A stretch of 41,323 nucleotides of DNA from Telmatospirillum sp. (GTDB taxonomy: Bacteria > Pseudomonadota > Alphaproteobacteria > Rhodospirillales > Magnetospirillaceae), in the NCBI GenBank assembly GCA_031291415.1, contig JARLJB010000409.1, positions 1-41,323 on the forward strand. The letters run 5' to 3'. Below, in pieces: positions 34,018-41,323 of this stretch. The notes beneath the pieces are model-generated. The model did not search any database and was not told the DNA's origin. It saw only the letters and a list, made by a program, of their open reading frames with translations. The position numbers and the translations under genes are program-made. Numbering within the stretch: the first letter of the stretch is position 1; each line of letters opens with the position of its first letter.

Positions 34018-34185
34018 ATGGCTAAGCCCGCCACCATCCTTATCAAGCTGCTCAGCACCGCTGGCACCGGCTTTTTCTACGTGGCGAAGAAAAACCCGCG
34101 TAAGACGACCGAGAAGCTTGAATTCCGTAAGTACGATCCGGTCGTGCGTAAGCATGTCGCCTTCAAGGAAGCGAAGATTAAATAA
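34018..34185 (+). CDS. rpmG: 50S ribosomal protein L33
   Basis: A 55-residue protein beginning [20 protein letters not shown] and continuing [20 protein letters not shown], with a basic C-terminus ending EAKIK. This is the L33 family in its cysteine-free (zinc-independent) form, typical of alphaproteobacteria. The gene has its own consensus promoter and a terminator 27 bases after the stop, so it is a monocistronic unit. It is convergent with the DivK-like receiver gene. Confidence 0.96.
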   Translation: MAKPATILIKLLSTAGTGFFYVAKKNPRKTTEKLEFRKYDPVVRKHVAFKEAKIK

Positions 34186-34211
34186 TTCGCCTCTTAACGG
34201 CCGAAGATCAG

Positions 34212-34242
34212 AACGCCCGCTCAACAGCGGGCGTTTTCGTTT
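34212..34242 (+). terminator. Rho-independent terminator after rpmG
   Basis: AACGCCCGCT (34212-34221) pairs perfectly with AGCGGGCGTT (34226-34235) around a 4-nt loop, followed by TTCGTTT. Confidence 0.88.
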
Positions 34243-34293
34243 GTCCTGGAGCGTGTTTATTTAGCCCTCGCCAGGCGCGCGCCTCAACGGCCG

Positions 34294-34725
34294 CTATAGA
34301 GCGTCACACCCGGCTGGGGTTCCGACGAAACCGGCCACGGTCCACAGAAAACCATCGATCGAAATCGGTTTCGAGAGATAACCGTCGCAACCGCCGGCGC
34401 GAATTCGCTCTTCGTCGGTACTCAAGGCATAGGCCGTCACCGCCACCACCGGAATGTGTCGCAGCTTAGGATCCTCCTTGACGATTCTGGTTACTTCCAG
34501 GCCAGACATGTCGGGAAGCTGAATATCCATCAAAATCAGATCGGGATATTGCGACCGGACGGTGTCGATCGCCTCACGGCCGCTCCTGCTTTGCAGCGTC
34601 CGGTATCCCCGCATTTCCAAAAGATCGTGCAAAAGCTTCATGTTCAGATCGTCGTCTTCGACGATCAGAATGGTCTTCCCCGACCTATCGGCGCGATCGC
34701 CTGAACGGTCCGATCCAGATATCAT
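34294..34725 (-). CDS. Single-domain response regulator, DivK-like
   Basis: A receiver domain with no output domain. The acidic pair lies in ILIVEDDDLNMKLLHDLLE, the phospho-acceptor aspartate in DLILMDIQLPDMSGLE (Asp67 counted from the chosen start), the Thr in VVAVTAYAL and the Lys in YLSKPIS. The sequence is close to Caulobacter DivK, which controls cell-cycle progression through the DivJ/PleC kinases. The ATG at 34723-34725 is preceded by GGGAGA; another ATG four codons upstream is possible but less well placed. DivK genes often lie by pleD and rpmG; here rpmG is adjacent but no pleD is visible. The extra C-terminal residues (GFVGTPAGCDAL) are unusual. Confidence 0.85.
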   Translation of the reverse strand: MISGSDRSGDRADRSGKTILIVEDDDLNMKLLHDLLEMRGYRTLQSRSGREAIDTVRSQYPDLILMDIQLPDMSGLEVTRIVKEDPKLRHIPVVAVTAYALSTDEERIRAGGCDGYLSKPISIDGFLWTVAGFVGTPAGCDAL

Positions 34726-34795
34726 GTTTTCTCCCATTTTCTGGAAAGCGACCCTGCCGGGGACACCGCCTGGCGGCGACCAGGCGGATGGATGA

Positions 34796-35182
34796 TCATT
34801 CTCTCTGCCGCTTTTCCAAGATGGCCGCCGCCGCCAGCGCCAACCATCCCAGGATAAAGGCGCTGCCGCCGAAGGGGGCCACCCAGGCCACCGGCAGCGA
34901 TGTCAACGCCAACCCATAAAGGGCACCACAGAACAAAAGCGTGCCGGCAACGAACAGGATCCCGGCCAGACAGGCCAAGCGCCCATCCCCCCGTTGCAGA
35001 CCCGCCAGGGCGAGAAGCGCCAGGGCGTGGTACATCTGATAGCGGCTGGCCTTGTCGACCCATTGCGCCGCTTCCGGAGCATCGGGGAAACCATGTGCCG
35101 CGTAGGCGCCAAACCCGACGGCCATAGCCCCGCTCAATCCGCCTAAAAAAAGCCACAGCCGGGCCACGCCATGCCGATCCAT
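34796..35182 (-). CDS. DUF423 family membrane protein
   Basis: A 128-residue protein with four predicted membrane helices and the DUF423 (YgdD-like) pattern: LFLGGLSGAMAVGFGAYAAHG at the N-terminus, YQMYHALALLALAGL in the middle and VAPFGGSAFILGWLALA near the end. The family is widespread and its function is unknown. The ATG at 35180-35182 lacks a strong ribosome binding site. It is separated from the upstream Crp-like gene by a terminator, and from the DivK-like gene by 70 bases. Confidence 0.9.
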   Translation of the reverse strand: MDRHGVARLWLFLGGLSGAMAVGFGAYAAHGFPDAPEAAQWVDKASRYQMYHALALLALAGLQRGDGRLACLAGILFVAGTLLFCGALYGLALTSLPVAWVAPFGGSAFILGWLALAAAAILEKRQRE

Positions 35183-35199
35183 TTTGCTACCTCAAGACG

Positions 35200-35228
35200 A
35201 AAAAAAGGGGCCGAGTCAAACTCGGCCC
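35200..35228 (-). terminator. Rho-independent terminator of the crp-like gene
   Basis: On the minus strand GGGCCGAG (35228-35221) pairs with CTCGGCCC (35215-35208) around a 5-nt loop and is followed by a run of T residues (35206-35201). It lies about 110 bases after the Crp/Fnr-type stop. Confidence 0.85.
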
Positions 35229-35340
35229 AAGTTGCTCTTGAGGGAAAAAGATACTGGACAACAGCACGACGCTATCGCCGGTATCAGAGTCCACCATACC
35301 ATTTCCGCATCGGCACGCAGTGACGGACATCACACATTCC

Positions 35341-36072
35341 TCAATTTCCGCGCACGTCCTCAACCAGCATGGCCAACCGCGATATGTTGCGCACCACCAG
35401 GGAGTTCTTTTTTCGCTCAACGATCCCGCTGCGCGCCAAATCATTAAGCACGCGCGCCACCGTTTCGCGGGTCGTGCTGACCCGGCTGGCGATATCGGCG
35501 TGTAGCGGAATAGGGGTAATGGCAGCGCTTTGTCCATCATTGGGAGAAGACAGCGCCTGGCGCAGCAACTCGGCGTGAACCCGGTTATTGGCGCCCAAGG
35601 TGCTCAGGTCCATGATCCGTTCGGTCGCCTGGCGGACCATGCGCGCCAACCGCTTCATGATATCCAGTCCGATCAACGGTTTCCGTCCAAGCAGATCGAG
35701 GAACACGTCGTAGGGCATCGCGGCGGTCACCGCTTCCCCGCCTTGCGCCATCACGAAAGCCGATCGAGGTCCGCCATCAAGGGCCGCCAACTCCCCGAAA
35801 AACCCACCAGCCGGAATATCGTCCAGAGCGACTTCGCGGCCTGAGAGCGAATAATTGACGACACGCACGGTGCCCTCGATGACGAAGAAGACGTCACGGC
35901 TCTCACTTTGTCCGTCGATGATATGCTCGCCTGCCGCGAAGCGGCGGAACCGGCATTGGCGGACCAACTGGTCACGCTCCGCCTGCGTCAAGGATTTCAG
36001 CAGCGGCGTTCCGTCGAAACTGGCATTTGCGTCATGAACCATCGTCTGGCCCGCGAGAATATGGATCGCCAT
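35341..36072 (-). CDS. Crp/Fnr-family transcriptional regulator
   Basis: A protein of up to 243 residues with an N-terminal cyclic nucleotide-binding fold (FAAGEHIIDGQSESRDVFFVIEG, and the cassette FFGELAALDGGPRSA) and a C-terminal Crp-type winged helix (IASRVSTTRETVARVLNDLAR). It lacks the N-terminal cysteine cluster of oxygen-sensing FNR, while the Arg of the phosphate-binding cassette is kept, so a Crp-like ligand response is more likely. The start is uncertain: the ATG at 36070-36072 follows a TATAGT with no Shine-Dalgarno sequence, and the ATG at 36040-36042 is an alternative. It lies 35 bp after purU on the same strand. Its regulon is unknown. Confidence 0.9.
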   Translation of the reverse strand: MAIHILAGQTMVHDANASFDGTPLLKSLTQAERDQLVRQCRFRRFAAGEHIIDGQSESRDVFFVIEGTVRVVNYSLSGREVALDDIPAGGFFGELAALDGGPRSAFVMAQGGEAVTAAMPYDVFLDLLGRKPLIGLDIMKRLARMVRQATERIMDLSTLGANNRVHAELLRQALSSPNDGQSAAITPIPLHADIASRVSTTRETVARVLNDLARSGIVERKKNSLVVRNISRLAMLVEDVRGN

Positions 36073-36107
36073 ACTATAGACAAAAGGCAGGCTTGACGAG
36101 AGGACGA

Positions 36108-36968
36108 CTATTTGAAGACAACGGTTTTCCCGCCGTTCATCAGGACGCGGTGCTCGATGTGGTAACGCACCGCCCGTGACAGAACGACGTTTTCGATGTC
36201 ACGCCCCATGGCGACAAGATCGTCGGGCGTATGTTTGTGATCAACGCGCTCGACCGCCTGATCGATAATTGGGCCTTCGTCGAGATCAGTTGTCACATAA
36301 TGCGCCGTGGCACCGATCAGCTTAACCCCCCGGGTATGGGCTTGATGGTAGGGCTTCGCCCCTTTGAAGCTGGGCAGGAAGGAATGATGGATGTTGATGC
36401 AATGCCCAGACAGCTGCGCGCAAAGCTCCGGCGAAAGAATCTGCATGTAACGCGCCAGAACCACCAAATCGGGATCCAGATCGTCGAGAAGCGCCATCAG
36501 CGCCCGCTCCTGCGCCGTCTTGTCCGCTTTGTTCACCGGCAGATAGTGGTAGGGAATTTCGTTCCACTCCACCAGGGAACGCATTTCCGAGTGGTTGGAG
36601 ATCACCGCAGGAATTTCGATCGGCAAAGATCCGGTGTGGTAACGGTGCAAAAGATCGTTGAGGCAATGGCCGAATTTCGACACCAGGATGACCACCCTCG
36701 CCTTCTGATCGCCGTCATGCATCCGCCAAATCATCTGGAACCGCTGAGCGATCAGCGAAAATCGCTTCTCGAGTTCGTCCACTGACGGGGCCAGCGCTCC
36801 GGGAACGAACACGCAACGCATGAAAAAGCGTTTGGAAAAGGGATCGCCATATTGAGCAGCCTCGGTGATGAAAGCGTCGTGCTCGCTCAAGAATCCGGAA
36901 ACGGCGGCAACGATGCCGACGGTATCGGGACAGGTGATGGTCAAGATGATCGTGTGCTTGCCGTTCAT
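36108..36968 (-). CDS. purU: Formyltetrahydrofolate deformylase
   Basis: A 286-residue PurU that hydrolyses 10-formyl-THF to formate and THF, balancing one-carbon pools. An N-terminal ACT domain (ILTITCPDTVGIVAAVSGFL, 8-27) is followed by the formyltransferase-fold domain with VILVSKFGHCLNDLL, INIHHSFLPSFKGAKPYHQA (catalytic Asn/His), GATAHYVTTDLDEGPIIDQ and RDIENVVLSRAVRYHIE. The ATG at 36966-36968 has GGAGG seven bases before it, decisive against an in-frame extension to 37196. No folate-pathway neighbours are present. It probably shares a transcript with the downstream Crp-like gene. Confidence 0.96.
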   Translation of the reverse strand: MNGKHTIILTITCPDTVGIVAAVSGFLSEHDAFITEAAQYGDPFSKRFFMRCVFVPGALAPSVDELEKRFSLIAQRFQMIWRMHDGDQKARVVILVSKFGHCLNDLLHRYHTGSLPIEIPAVISNHSEMRSLVEWNEIPYHYLPVNKADKTAQERALMALLDDLDPDLVVLARYMQILSPELCAQLSGHCINIHHSFLPSFKGAKPYHQAHTRGVKLIGATAHYVTTDLDEGPIIDQAVERVDHKHTPDDLVAMGRDIENVVLSRAVRYHIEHRVLMNGGKTVVFK

Positions 36969-37255
36969 GCGAACCTCCGTTCGAATCCCTCTCGTAGCCG
37001 ATGACAGGCGCCGCGCCAAGTGCTTAGTTCCACCAGAGACGCTTTCCCGGCACGGTTTGACGCGAGACAAGCAGGTCTTGCCCGCGTCCTTTCGCAACGT
37101 CTTGCTTTTTCGTTCAGGATTGGGGATGGTCTGCCTGACCCATGACTGGCGGGACGGCGGTAACCAAGAAAGCCGACGGACACCAACCGGATTCATTCGG
37201 GTGAACGACTTTGGGGCCGTTAACGGCCGTCCCCTTGCGAGACTGGGAGCAAGCT

Positions 37256-37597
37256 ATGAAGACCGTCTACTTCAAATCCGGCGACGCCGAATGGAAATAC
37301 GAGCTGGATGACAAGGAACACGAACAGATCATCCACGGCATCATCCAGGACGGCACGGATTTCGAGGAGATGCTTGATGAATCTCTCGAAATCCTGCGCG
37401 ATGTTTCCGCGATGGACGACGACGAACTGGACGAGGACGACCAGATCGATCAAACCATCTCCGTAGCCTTTATATGGCATTACTTCAACAGCCTGCCGGA
37501 AGATCAGGGCCGTATCGACGGCGACATCGTGGTCATCGAGGATGACGACGGAACCGGCGTTTCGATTCTCTCCGCCGAGGAAGCCATCGAAAACTAA
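37256..37597 (+). CDS. Small acidic protein of unknown function
   Basis: A 113-residue, strongly acidic protein (many Asp/Glu, for example DDDELDEDDQID in the middle) beginning MKTVYFKSGDAEWKYELDD. It has no signal peptide, cysteine or membrane helix, and no family is recognised. The ATG at 37256 is preceded by GGGAGC seven bases upstream, and a strong hairpin follows the stop, so it is an independent, probably expressed unit. A 14-bp palindrome, GGCCGTTAACGGCC (37215-37228), lies in the leader and could be an operator. It is divergent from purU; 287 bp separate them. Confidence 0.7.
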   Translation: MKTVYFKSGDAEWKYELDDKEHEQIIHGIIQDGTDFEEMLDESLEILRDVSAMDDDELDEDDQIDQTISVAFIWHYFNSLPEDQGRIDGDIVVIEDDDGTGVSILSAEEAIEN

Positions 37598-37628
37598 TGG
37601 CACGTTTCATCTAGAGAGAAACGTGCCA
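37598..37628 (+). terminator. Stem-loop after the acidic protein gene
   Basis: A perfect 11-bp stem, TGGCACGTTTC (37598-37608) with GAAACGTGCCA (37618-37628), has a 9-nt loop and begins one base after the stop codon. No T-run follows; a Rho-assisted or bidirectional end is likely. Confidence 0.6.
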
Positions 37629-37755
37629 TCCAGCCCAAGCGGCGGCTTGAGTCTGCCGGAAGCGAAGGCATCGCATAGAGCGCGATGCGAACAGCCGGCC
37701 TTCCTGGTTCAGTGGCACAACCAAATGCCACGGAACCAGGTCTTCCGGCATTGCT

Positions 37756-38466
37756 TTACGGAGCTGAAGACAGCGCGAACACTACCGGCACCTCTACTTC
37801 GATTCCTCCGTGCGGAGGCGGCGGAAGGCGCTCCAAATGCCGAATGATCCGGACCGCCTCCACCTCCAATAAGCCATCCTCATCGCCACCAACCAACCTG
37901 ACGGAGTTCTCTGGTACGCGTCCGTCGTCCGAAATGGCAAAATGCACGAACACGCGTCCGGACAATCCCAAGCGGCGAGCGGCCGCGGGAAATCGCACCG
38001 CGTCCTGAATCAAACTGCGGACTTTCGCCAAATAGGCGTCCATGGTCCCTCCCCGGCCGTCACCGTCCCCGGCCTTCGCGGGCGCCGTTCCTGTGCCTGT
38101 CGCCACATGGGCCGGCCCGGTGCCGACCGTCGCGGCCGCCGGAACGCCATTGGCTGTAACGATCAGAGAATCCGGCATTGAGGGCTGAGACGTCACCGGC
38201 CGCGGCGGTGCCGGCAGGGAGATCGGGCGTGGACGTTGCACCGCCCAAAGTTGCCGAATCACTGTCGGCGCGGCCGCCAGCGGGAATTTTGGTTCCAAGA
38301 TGGGAACAGGATCACGGGGCTTTGGCGGCACGGCGAAGACGATGACCACCTTTTCCCGCGGTGCGACCCTGGTCGGTTTTGACTCGTGCCAAAAGCAGCC
38401 GATCAGCAGCGCATGCAACAGCACGGTCAGCACGGCGGGCCGCCAGCGGGCTCGACACGATGTCAT
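37756..38466 (-). CDS. tonB: TonB energy-transducing protein
   Basis: A 236-residue TonB-family protein. One N-terminal membrane anchor (PAVLTVLLHALLIGCFW, about 10-26) is followed by a proline-rich periplasmic spacer (for example VFAVPPKPRDPVPILEPKFP) and a C-terminal TonB domain (YLAKVRSLIQDAVRFPAAARRLGLSGRVFVHFAISDDGRV). It transmits proton-motive energy from ExbB/ExbD to outer-membrane receptors. The ATG at 38464-38466 directly precedes the anchor; an in-frame GTG at 38581-38583 would add 39 residues and is less likely. ExbB and ExbD are absent from the window. It is divergent from the receptor gene at 39044, so it is probably its dedicated partner; both promoters carry related palindromes. 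Confidence 0.87.
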   Translation of the reverse strand: MTSCRARWRPAVLTVLLHALLIGCFWHESKPTRVAPREKVVIVFAVPPKPRDPVPILEPKFPLAAAPTVIRQLWAVQRPRPISLPAPPRPVTSQPSMPDSLIVTANGVPAAATVGTGPAHVATGTGTAPAKAGDGDGRGGTMDAYLAKVRSLIQDAVRFPAAARRLGLSGRVFVHFAISDDGRVPENSVRLVGGDEDGLLEVEAVRIIRHLERLPPPPHGGIEVEVPVVFALSSAP

Positions 38467-38606
38467 CGAGAACCCACCGCCCAGGCGGATACCCAACAGT
38501 CTGCCAACCGCTTCGGCAGCATTTTCTTGCAACCACTCCGTTTCAAATGGCGCCACGGCACTGCCGCCACACCCAGCCACCACCGGCCTAACAAACGATT
38601 GACCAA

Positions 38607-38636
38607 CTTATATCCAGTTAGATATAACGGCGTCAA
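38607..38636 (-). promoter_or_regulatory. tonB promoter with an embedded Mo-box-like palindrome
   Basis: On the minus strand TTGACG (38636-38631) and TATAAG (38612-38607) are 18 bases apart. Between and across them lies TTATATC-N6-GATATAA (38608-38627 on the plus strand), continuing to GATATAACG. The right half matches the TATATAACG half of the Mo-box at 38957-38965 in 8 of 9 bases; the left half is poorer. A repressor bound here would block the promoter. Confidence 0.5.
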
Positions 38637-38930
38637 AGATAATGGCCACGGACCAAAACGGCCAATGTTTTTCTGTCATCCGAAAAAACAATTGAAGCAT
38701 AAATGTGCCAAAGGCTTATCCACGAGCATCCCGCACCTCACGAATCCGGTAGCCTGCTGCCTCTGGCATGTTGGAATAGATGGGAAACCTGCGTTCTGGA
38801 GGTCTCTTATCATGAGAGATCTCAGATGATACCTCTGGAAGCTCAGGAATGAGCCGGCATCAATATTTGATTTTTATTACATTATTTGCGTACGCGATCG
38901 AAATACGTGCATAAACGTCACACTGTGTCC
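38637..38930. other. Central part of the tonB/receptor intergenic region
   Basis: No gene is recognised in this part of the 577-bp divergent region. It contains nested short hairpins around 38799-38835 (GAGGT...ACCTC outside ATCAT...ATGAT) and an A/T-rich block at 38868-38930 before the receptor promoter. No known riboswitch consensus was identified. Confidence 0.4.
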
Positions 38931-38965
38931 TTGTGCACTTCGTTATATACGTTATATATATAACG
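38931..38965 (+). promoter_or_regulatory. Receptor promoter with a perfect Mo-box palindrome
   Basis: CGTTATATA (38941-38949) and TATATAACG (38957-38965) are exact inverted repeats separated by 7 bases; an inner 16-bp perfect palindrome (38950-38965) overlaps the right arm. This matches the form of ModE/Mop binding sites (Mo-boxes, CGnTATATA-N6/7-TATATAnCG) known from Rhodobacter and related bacteria. A plausible -35 TTGTGC (38931-38936) and -10 within the A/T repeat (38954-38960) put the site over the core promoter, 79 bp before the receptor ATG. Confidence 0.65.
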
Positions 38966-39043
38966 CTCATGCTTTGGTGAATTTGCGGTGAAAAATGCAC
39001 CCCGGCGAACGGGGGGCGACATCGCGCCAAGAATGGGGAAATA

Positions 39044-41083
39044 ATGATGAAATGGGCGTCTTTGCTAACGACGGTCGCGGTCTGTGCCGTGGCCGCTCCG
39101 GCATATGCTGACGATGTCGGCAAGGTCTTCGGCTTGGGTCAAGTTACGACGACGGCGACCGTGCCGGATGGATCCGAATATGGTGGGGCGAGCGTCTCCC
39201 AGGACGAGTTGCGCGAGTTCAACCGTGATACGCTCGACAAGGCGCTGACACTGGTCCCCGGCGTGTCGATCAACTCCACCGGCGGCCGTAACGAAGCGAA
39301 CATGTGGATCCGCGGCTTCAACCACTGGCAAATTCCACTCAGCATCGATGGCATTCCTGTCTACCTGCCCTATGACAACCGTCTGGACCTCAGCCGTTTC
39401 ACGACGTCGGCCATCAGCGAGATTCAGATAACCAAGAGCTACACCTCGGTTATCGACGGCCCCGGAGCCATGGGCGGTTCGGTCAACCTGGTGAGCCGCC
39501 AAGTCTCGAAGCCGCTCGAAGGAGACGTGCGCTTCGGCACCAGCTTCGACGGCAACGGTGCTTTCAACGGCTTGGTAACCGACATCTTCACCGGCACCAA
39601 GCAGGACAAGTGGTACGTCCAGGCCTCGGGTACCGAGAACTACAAGAACCACTGGGCGCTGTCGGACGACTACACCGCCAACAAGTATGAGAACGGCGGC
39701 AACCGCAACATGTCCTATTCCCAGGACTACAATATCAATGTGAAGGCCGGCTTCACGCCGTCGGCCGATGACGAATACAGCCTGAACGTCATCAACCAGA
39801 ACGGCGACAAGGAAACCCCGCCGCCCACGACCGCCTCCACCAGCAAGTTCTGGACATGGCCGGACTGGGACAAGCAGAGCGTCTTTTGGCTGTCGAAGAC
39901 CAGCCTGGACGACCACGGGTCCTACGTGAAGGTCAAGGCCTACTACGACCGCTTCTACAACGTCCTGAAAATGTGGGACAACTCCAACTACAACACGATG
40001 AACAACAAGGGGTCCGAGATCAGCACCTACGACGACCGGGGTGCCGGCGGCAGCGCCGAATTGAGCGAGATGCTGTTCGACGGGCGGGACAATCTGCGTC
40101 TGGCTACGCATTTCCGCTGGGACCAGCACAACGGTCAGGACCGCGGCAACATGCTGAAGGCCAATTCATGGCTGGCCCAGCCATGGACCCATGCCGCCGA
40201 GAACACCTATTCCGAGGCGATCGAGAACACCTTCCATCCGGCCAAGGCGTGGGATCTCACCGCCGGCTTCGCCTACGATTACAGGCAGATGATCGATGCC
40301 GACGCCTGGAACACGTCGTCCAGCGGCAGCAAGCTGATCCATGTGAACTATGTGCAGTCGGACAAGCATGCGATCAACCCGCAGGCCGCGATCGCCTACC
40401 ACTTCGGCAATGCCGGCGTCGCCCATTTCAGCGTGTCCGACCGGACACGCTTCCCCACCCTGTTCGAAATGTTCAGCAGCCGCTTCGGCAGCGCGACGGG
40501 CAATCCCTATCTGCAGCCGGAGAAGACCGTCAACTTCGAGACGGGAGTGGCCGAAACGTTCGGGCAGACCCGCCTCGGCGTCAACCTGTACCGCAGCCGC
40601 GTAATGGATGCCATCGAGTCGGTGGCGGTGACCAGCACGACTTCGCAGAACCGGAACGTCGGCACGGAAGTCCATCAGGGTTTCGAACTGGAGGCTTCAA
40701 GCCAGGTCCTGCGTGATCTGGAAATCGGCGCCAACTATTCCTATCTGCAGCGGACGCTCACGACCTACTCCGGCATCCTGGCGACCGAGACGCCGAAACA
40801 CCACATCTTCGGCTATGCCAACTGGAAGCCGGTCGACGGCTTGTCGGTGGTTCCCAGTGTGGAAATCGGCGGCAAACGCTGGCTGCAAAGCTCTACCAAC
40901 AATTACAATTACTTCCGCGGCGGCGACATGGCCGTGGCCAACCTCAAGGTCGGCTACGACGTGACCAATAATCTCAATATCGAGATCGGCGCCAACAATA
41001 TCTTCGACGCCAACTATATGGTCGAGGACGGCTATCCGGCGCAGGGCCGCAACTACTTCGCCAATATGCGTGTGACGTTCTAA
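39044..41083 (+). CDS. TonB-dependent outer-membrane receptor
   Basis: A 679-residue TonB-dependent receptor. The signal peptide (WASLLTTVAVCAVAAPAYA, residues 4-22) is followed by a possible TonB box (GQVTTTATV, about 32-40), a plug domain (DTLDKALTLVPGVSINSTGGR, then NEANMWIRGFN, and SVIDGPGAMGGSVNLVSR), and a 22-strand barrel rich in aromatic residues ending in NMRVTF with the C-terminal Phe expected for an outer-membrane protein. The start has two ATG codons (39044, 39047) after GGGGAAAT. The ligand cannot be told from sequence, but the promoter Mo-box points to molybdate, a molybdenum chelate or a related metal complex. It is divergent from a tonB gene with a similar operator. Confidence 0.93.
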   Translation: MMKWASLLTTVAVCAVAAPAYADDVGKVFGLGQVTTTATVPDGSEYGGASVSQDELREFNRDTLDKALTLVPGVSINSTGGRNEANMWIRGFNHWQIPLSIDGIPVYLPYDNRLDLSRFTTSAISEIQITKSYTSVIDGPGAMGGSVNLVSRQVSKPLEGDVRFGTSFDGNGAFNGLVTDIFTGTKQDKWYVQASGTENYKNHWALSDDYTANKYENGGNRNMSYSQDYNINVKAGFTPSADDEYSLNVINQNGDKETPPPTTASTSKFWTWPDWDKQSVFWLSKTSLDDHGSYVKVKAYYDRFYNVLKMWDNSNYNTMNNKGSEISTYDDRGAGGSAELSEMLFDGRDNLRLATHFRWDQHNGQDRGNMLKANSWLAQPWTHAAENTYSEAIENTFHPAKAWDLTAGFAYDYRQMIDADAWNTSSSGSKLIHVNYVQSDKHAINPQAAIAYHFGNAGVAHFSVSDRTRFPTLFEMFSSRFGSATGNPYLQPEKTVNFETGVAETFGQTRLGVNLYRSRVMDAIESVAVTSTTSQNRNVGTEVHQGFELEASSQVLRDLEIGANYSYLQRTLTTYSGILATETPKHHIFGYANWKPVDGLSVVPSVEIGGKRWLQSSTNNYNYFRGGDMAVANLKVGYDVTNNLNIEIGANNIFDANYMVEDGYPAQGRNYFANMRVTF

Positions 41084-41098
41084 TCCAGCCATTTCGGG

Positions 41099-41127
41099 CC
41101 CGGTGTGGGGACTGCCCTCGCACCGGG
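41099..41127 (+). terminator. Stem-loop after the TonB-dependent receptor
   Basis: CCCGGTG (41099-41105) pairs with CACCGGG (41121-41127); additional pairing inside (GGGG with CCCT) is possible. There is no T-run, so the assignment as terminator is tentative. Confidence 0.45.
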
Positions 41128-41274
41128 AGAGTTCGTTTAGGCGCTCAAGGCCTTATACCAACGGCAATAAGTGCAGCCGCGCCGCCGATGCGGCGGAAGC
41201 CCAGGCGGACGGATGTCCGCCACCCGGCGTTTCGTGTCTTGAAAATTTGGTAAGAATGTCTGTCCGTAAGGATG

Positions 41275-41304
41275 AACGCGGGGGGATGGCCATCCCCCCG
41301 CGTT
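41275..41304. repeat. 30-bp perfect palindrome near the window end
   Basis: AACGCGGGGGGATGG (41275-41289) is the exact complement of CCATCCCCCCGCGTT (41290-41304) with no spacer. It is probably a terminator-like hairpin for a gene beyond the window edge; about 145 bases before it, GC-rich palindromes (near 41193-41207) also occur. No gene is seen in 41128-41323. Confidence 0.6.
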
Positions 41305-41323
41305 CGGCGGCACGGAGACCGAA

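Noticed and set aside
36969-37196. A 76-residue N-terminal extension of PurU
   Set aside because: The ACT domain begins right after the ATG at 36968, which has a GGAGG site; the extension is basic, low-complexity sequence.
38637-38930. Cobalamin or molybdenum-cofactor riboswitch in the tonB/receptor gap
   Set aside because: TonB receptors are often controlled this way, but no B12 box or other conserved riboswitch core could be found on either strand.

Overview
The window reads as chromosomal DNA of a high-GC alphaproteobacterium, most likely of the Rhodospirillales. This rests on the GatCAB amidotransferase set, the conserved run pyrB-pyrC-plsY ... dprA-topA-rnr, a DivK-type receiver beside rpmG, and a CowN protein of the kind known from nitrogen-fixing relatives. 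No species is claimed.

Layout. Positions 1-2108 are mobile-element debris: the C-terminal end of an IS110-type transposase, four tandem 22-23 bp repeats, a plasmid-type RepA gene and a helix-turn-helix gene, all abutting the 3' end of a tRNA-Ser(GCT) gene (2109-2203). From 2402 to 6623 the minus strand carries gatC-gatA-gatB and a secreted trypsin-like protease. From 6811 the plus strand carries a PAS-LytTR regulator resembling the CO sensor RcoM, then cowN, a two-gene chromate transporter, ruvX, a single-domain cyclic-nucleotide-binding protein, and the overlapping pyrB-pyrC-plsY operon. The PyrC has lost the zinc-binding HxH motif.

Between plsY and dprA, which are usually adjacent in this group, lies about 12.8 kb of accessory DNA. 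It holds a probable peptidoglycan-hydrolase/immunity pair, an L-rhamnonate catabolic set (YagE-like aldolase, RhmD dehydratase, MFS transporter, IclR regulator), a Dcu-type C4-dicarboxylate transporter, a DJ-1/PfpI protein, and a complete Na+-pumping methylmalonyl-CoA decarboxylase operon with an extra small membrane protein. These suggest sugar-acid breakdown and a succinate/propionate type of anaerobic energy metabolism.

The core run resumes with dprA-topA-rnr, a C-terminal processing peptidase, rpmG, a DivK-like receiver, a DUF423 membrane protein, a Crp/Fnr regulator and purU. A small acidic protein follows. The window ends with a divergent tonB / TonB-dependent receptor pair. Its intergenic region holds a perfect CGTTATATA-N7-TATATAACG palindrome over the receptor promoter, and a weaker related palindrome between the -35 and -10 of the tonB promoter. 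These look like molybdate-responsive (ModE/Mop) Mo-boxes and suggest a Mo-regulated outer-membrane uptake system. With cowN, they give the window a nitrogenase-support theme.
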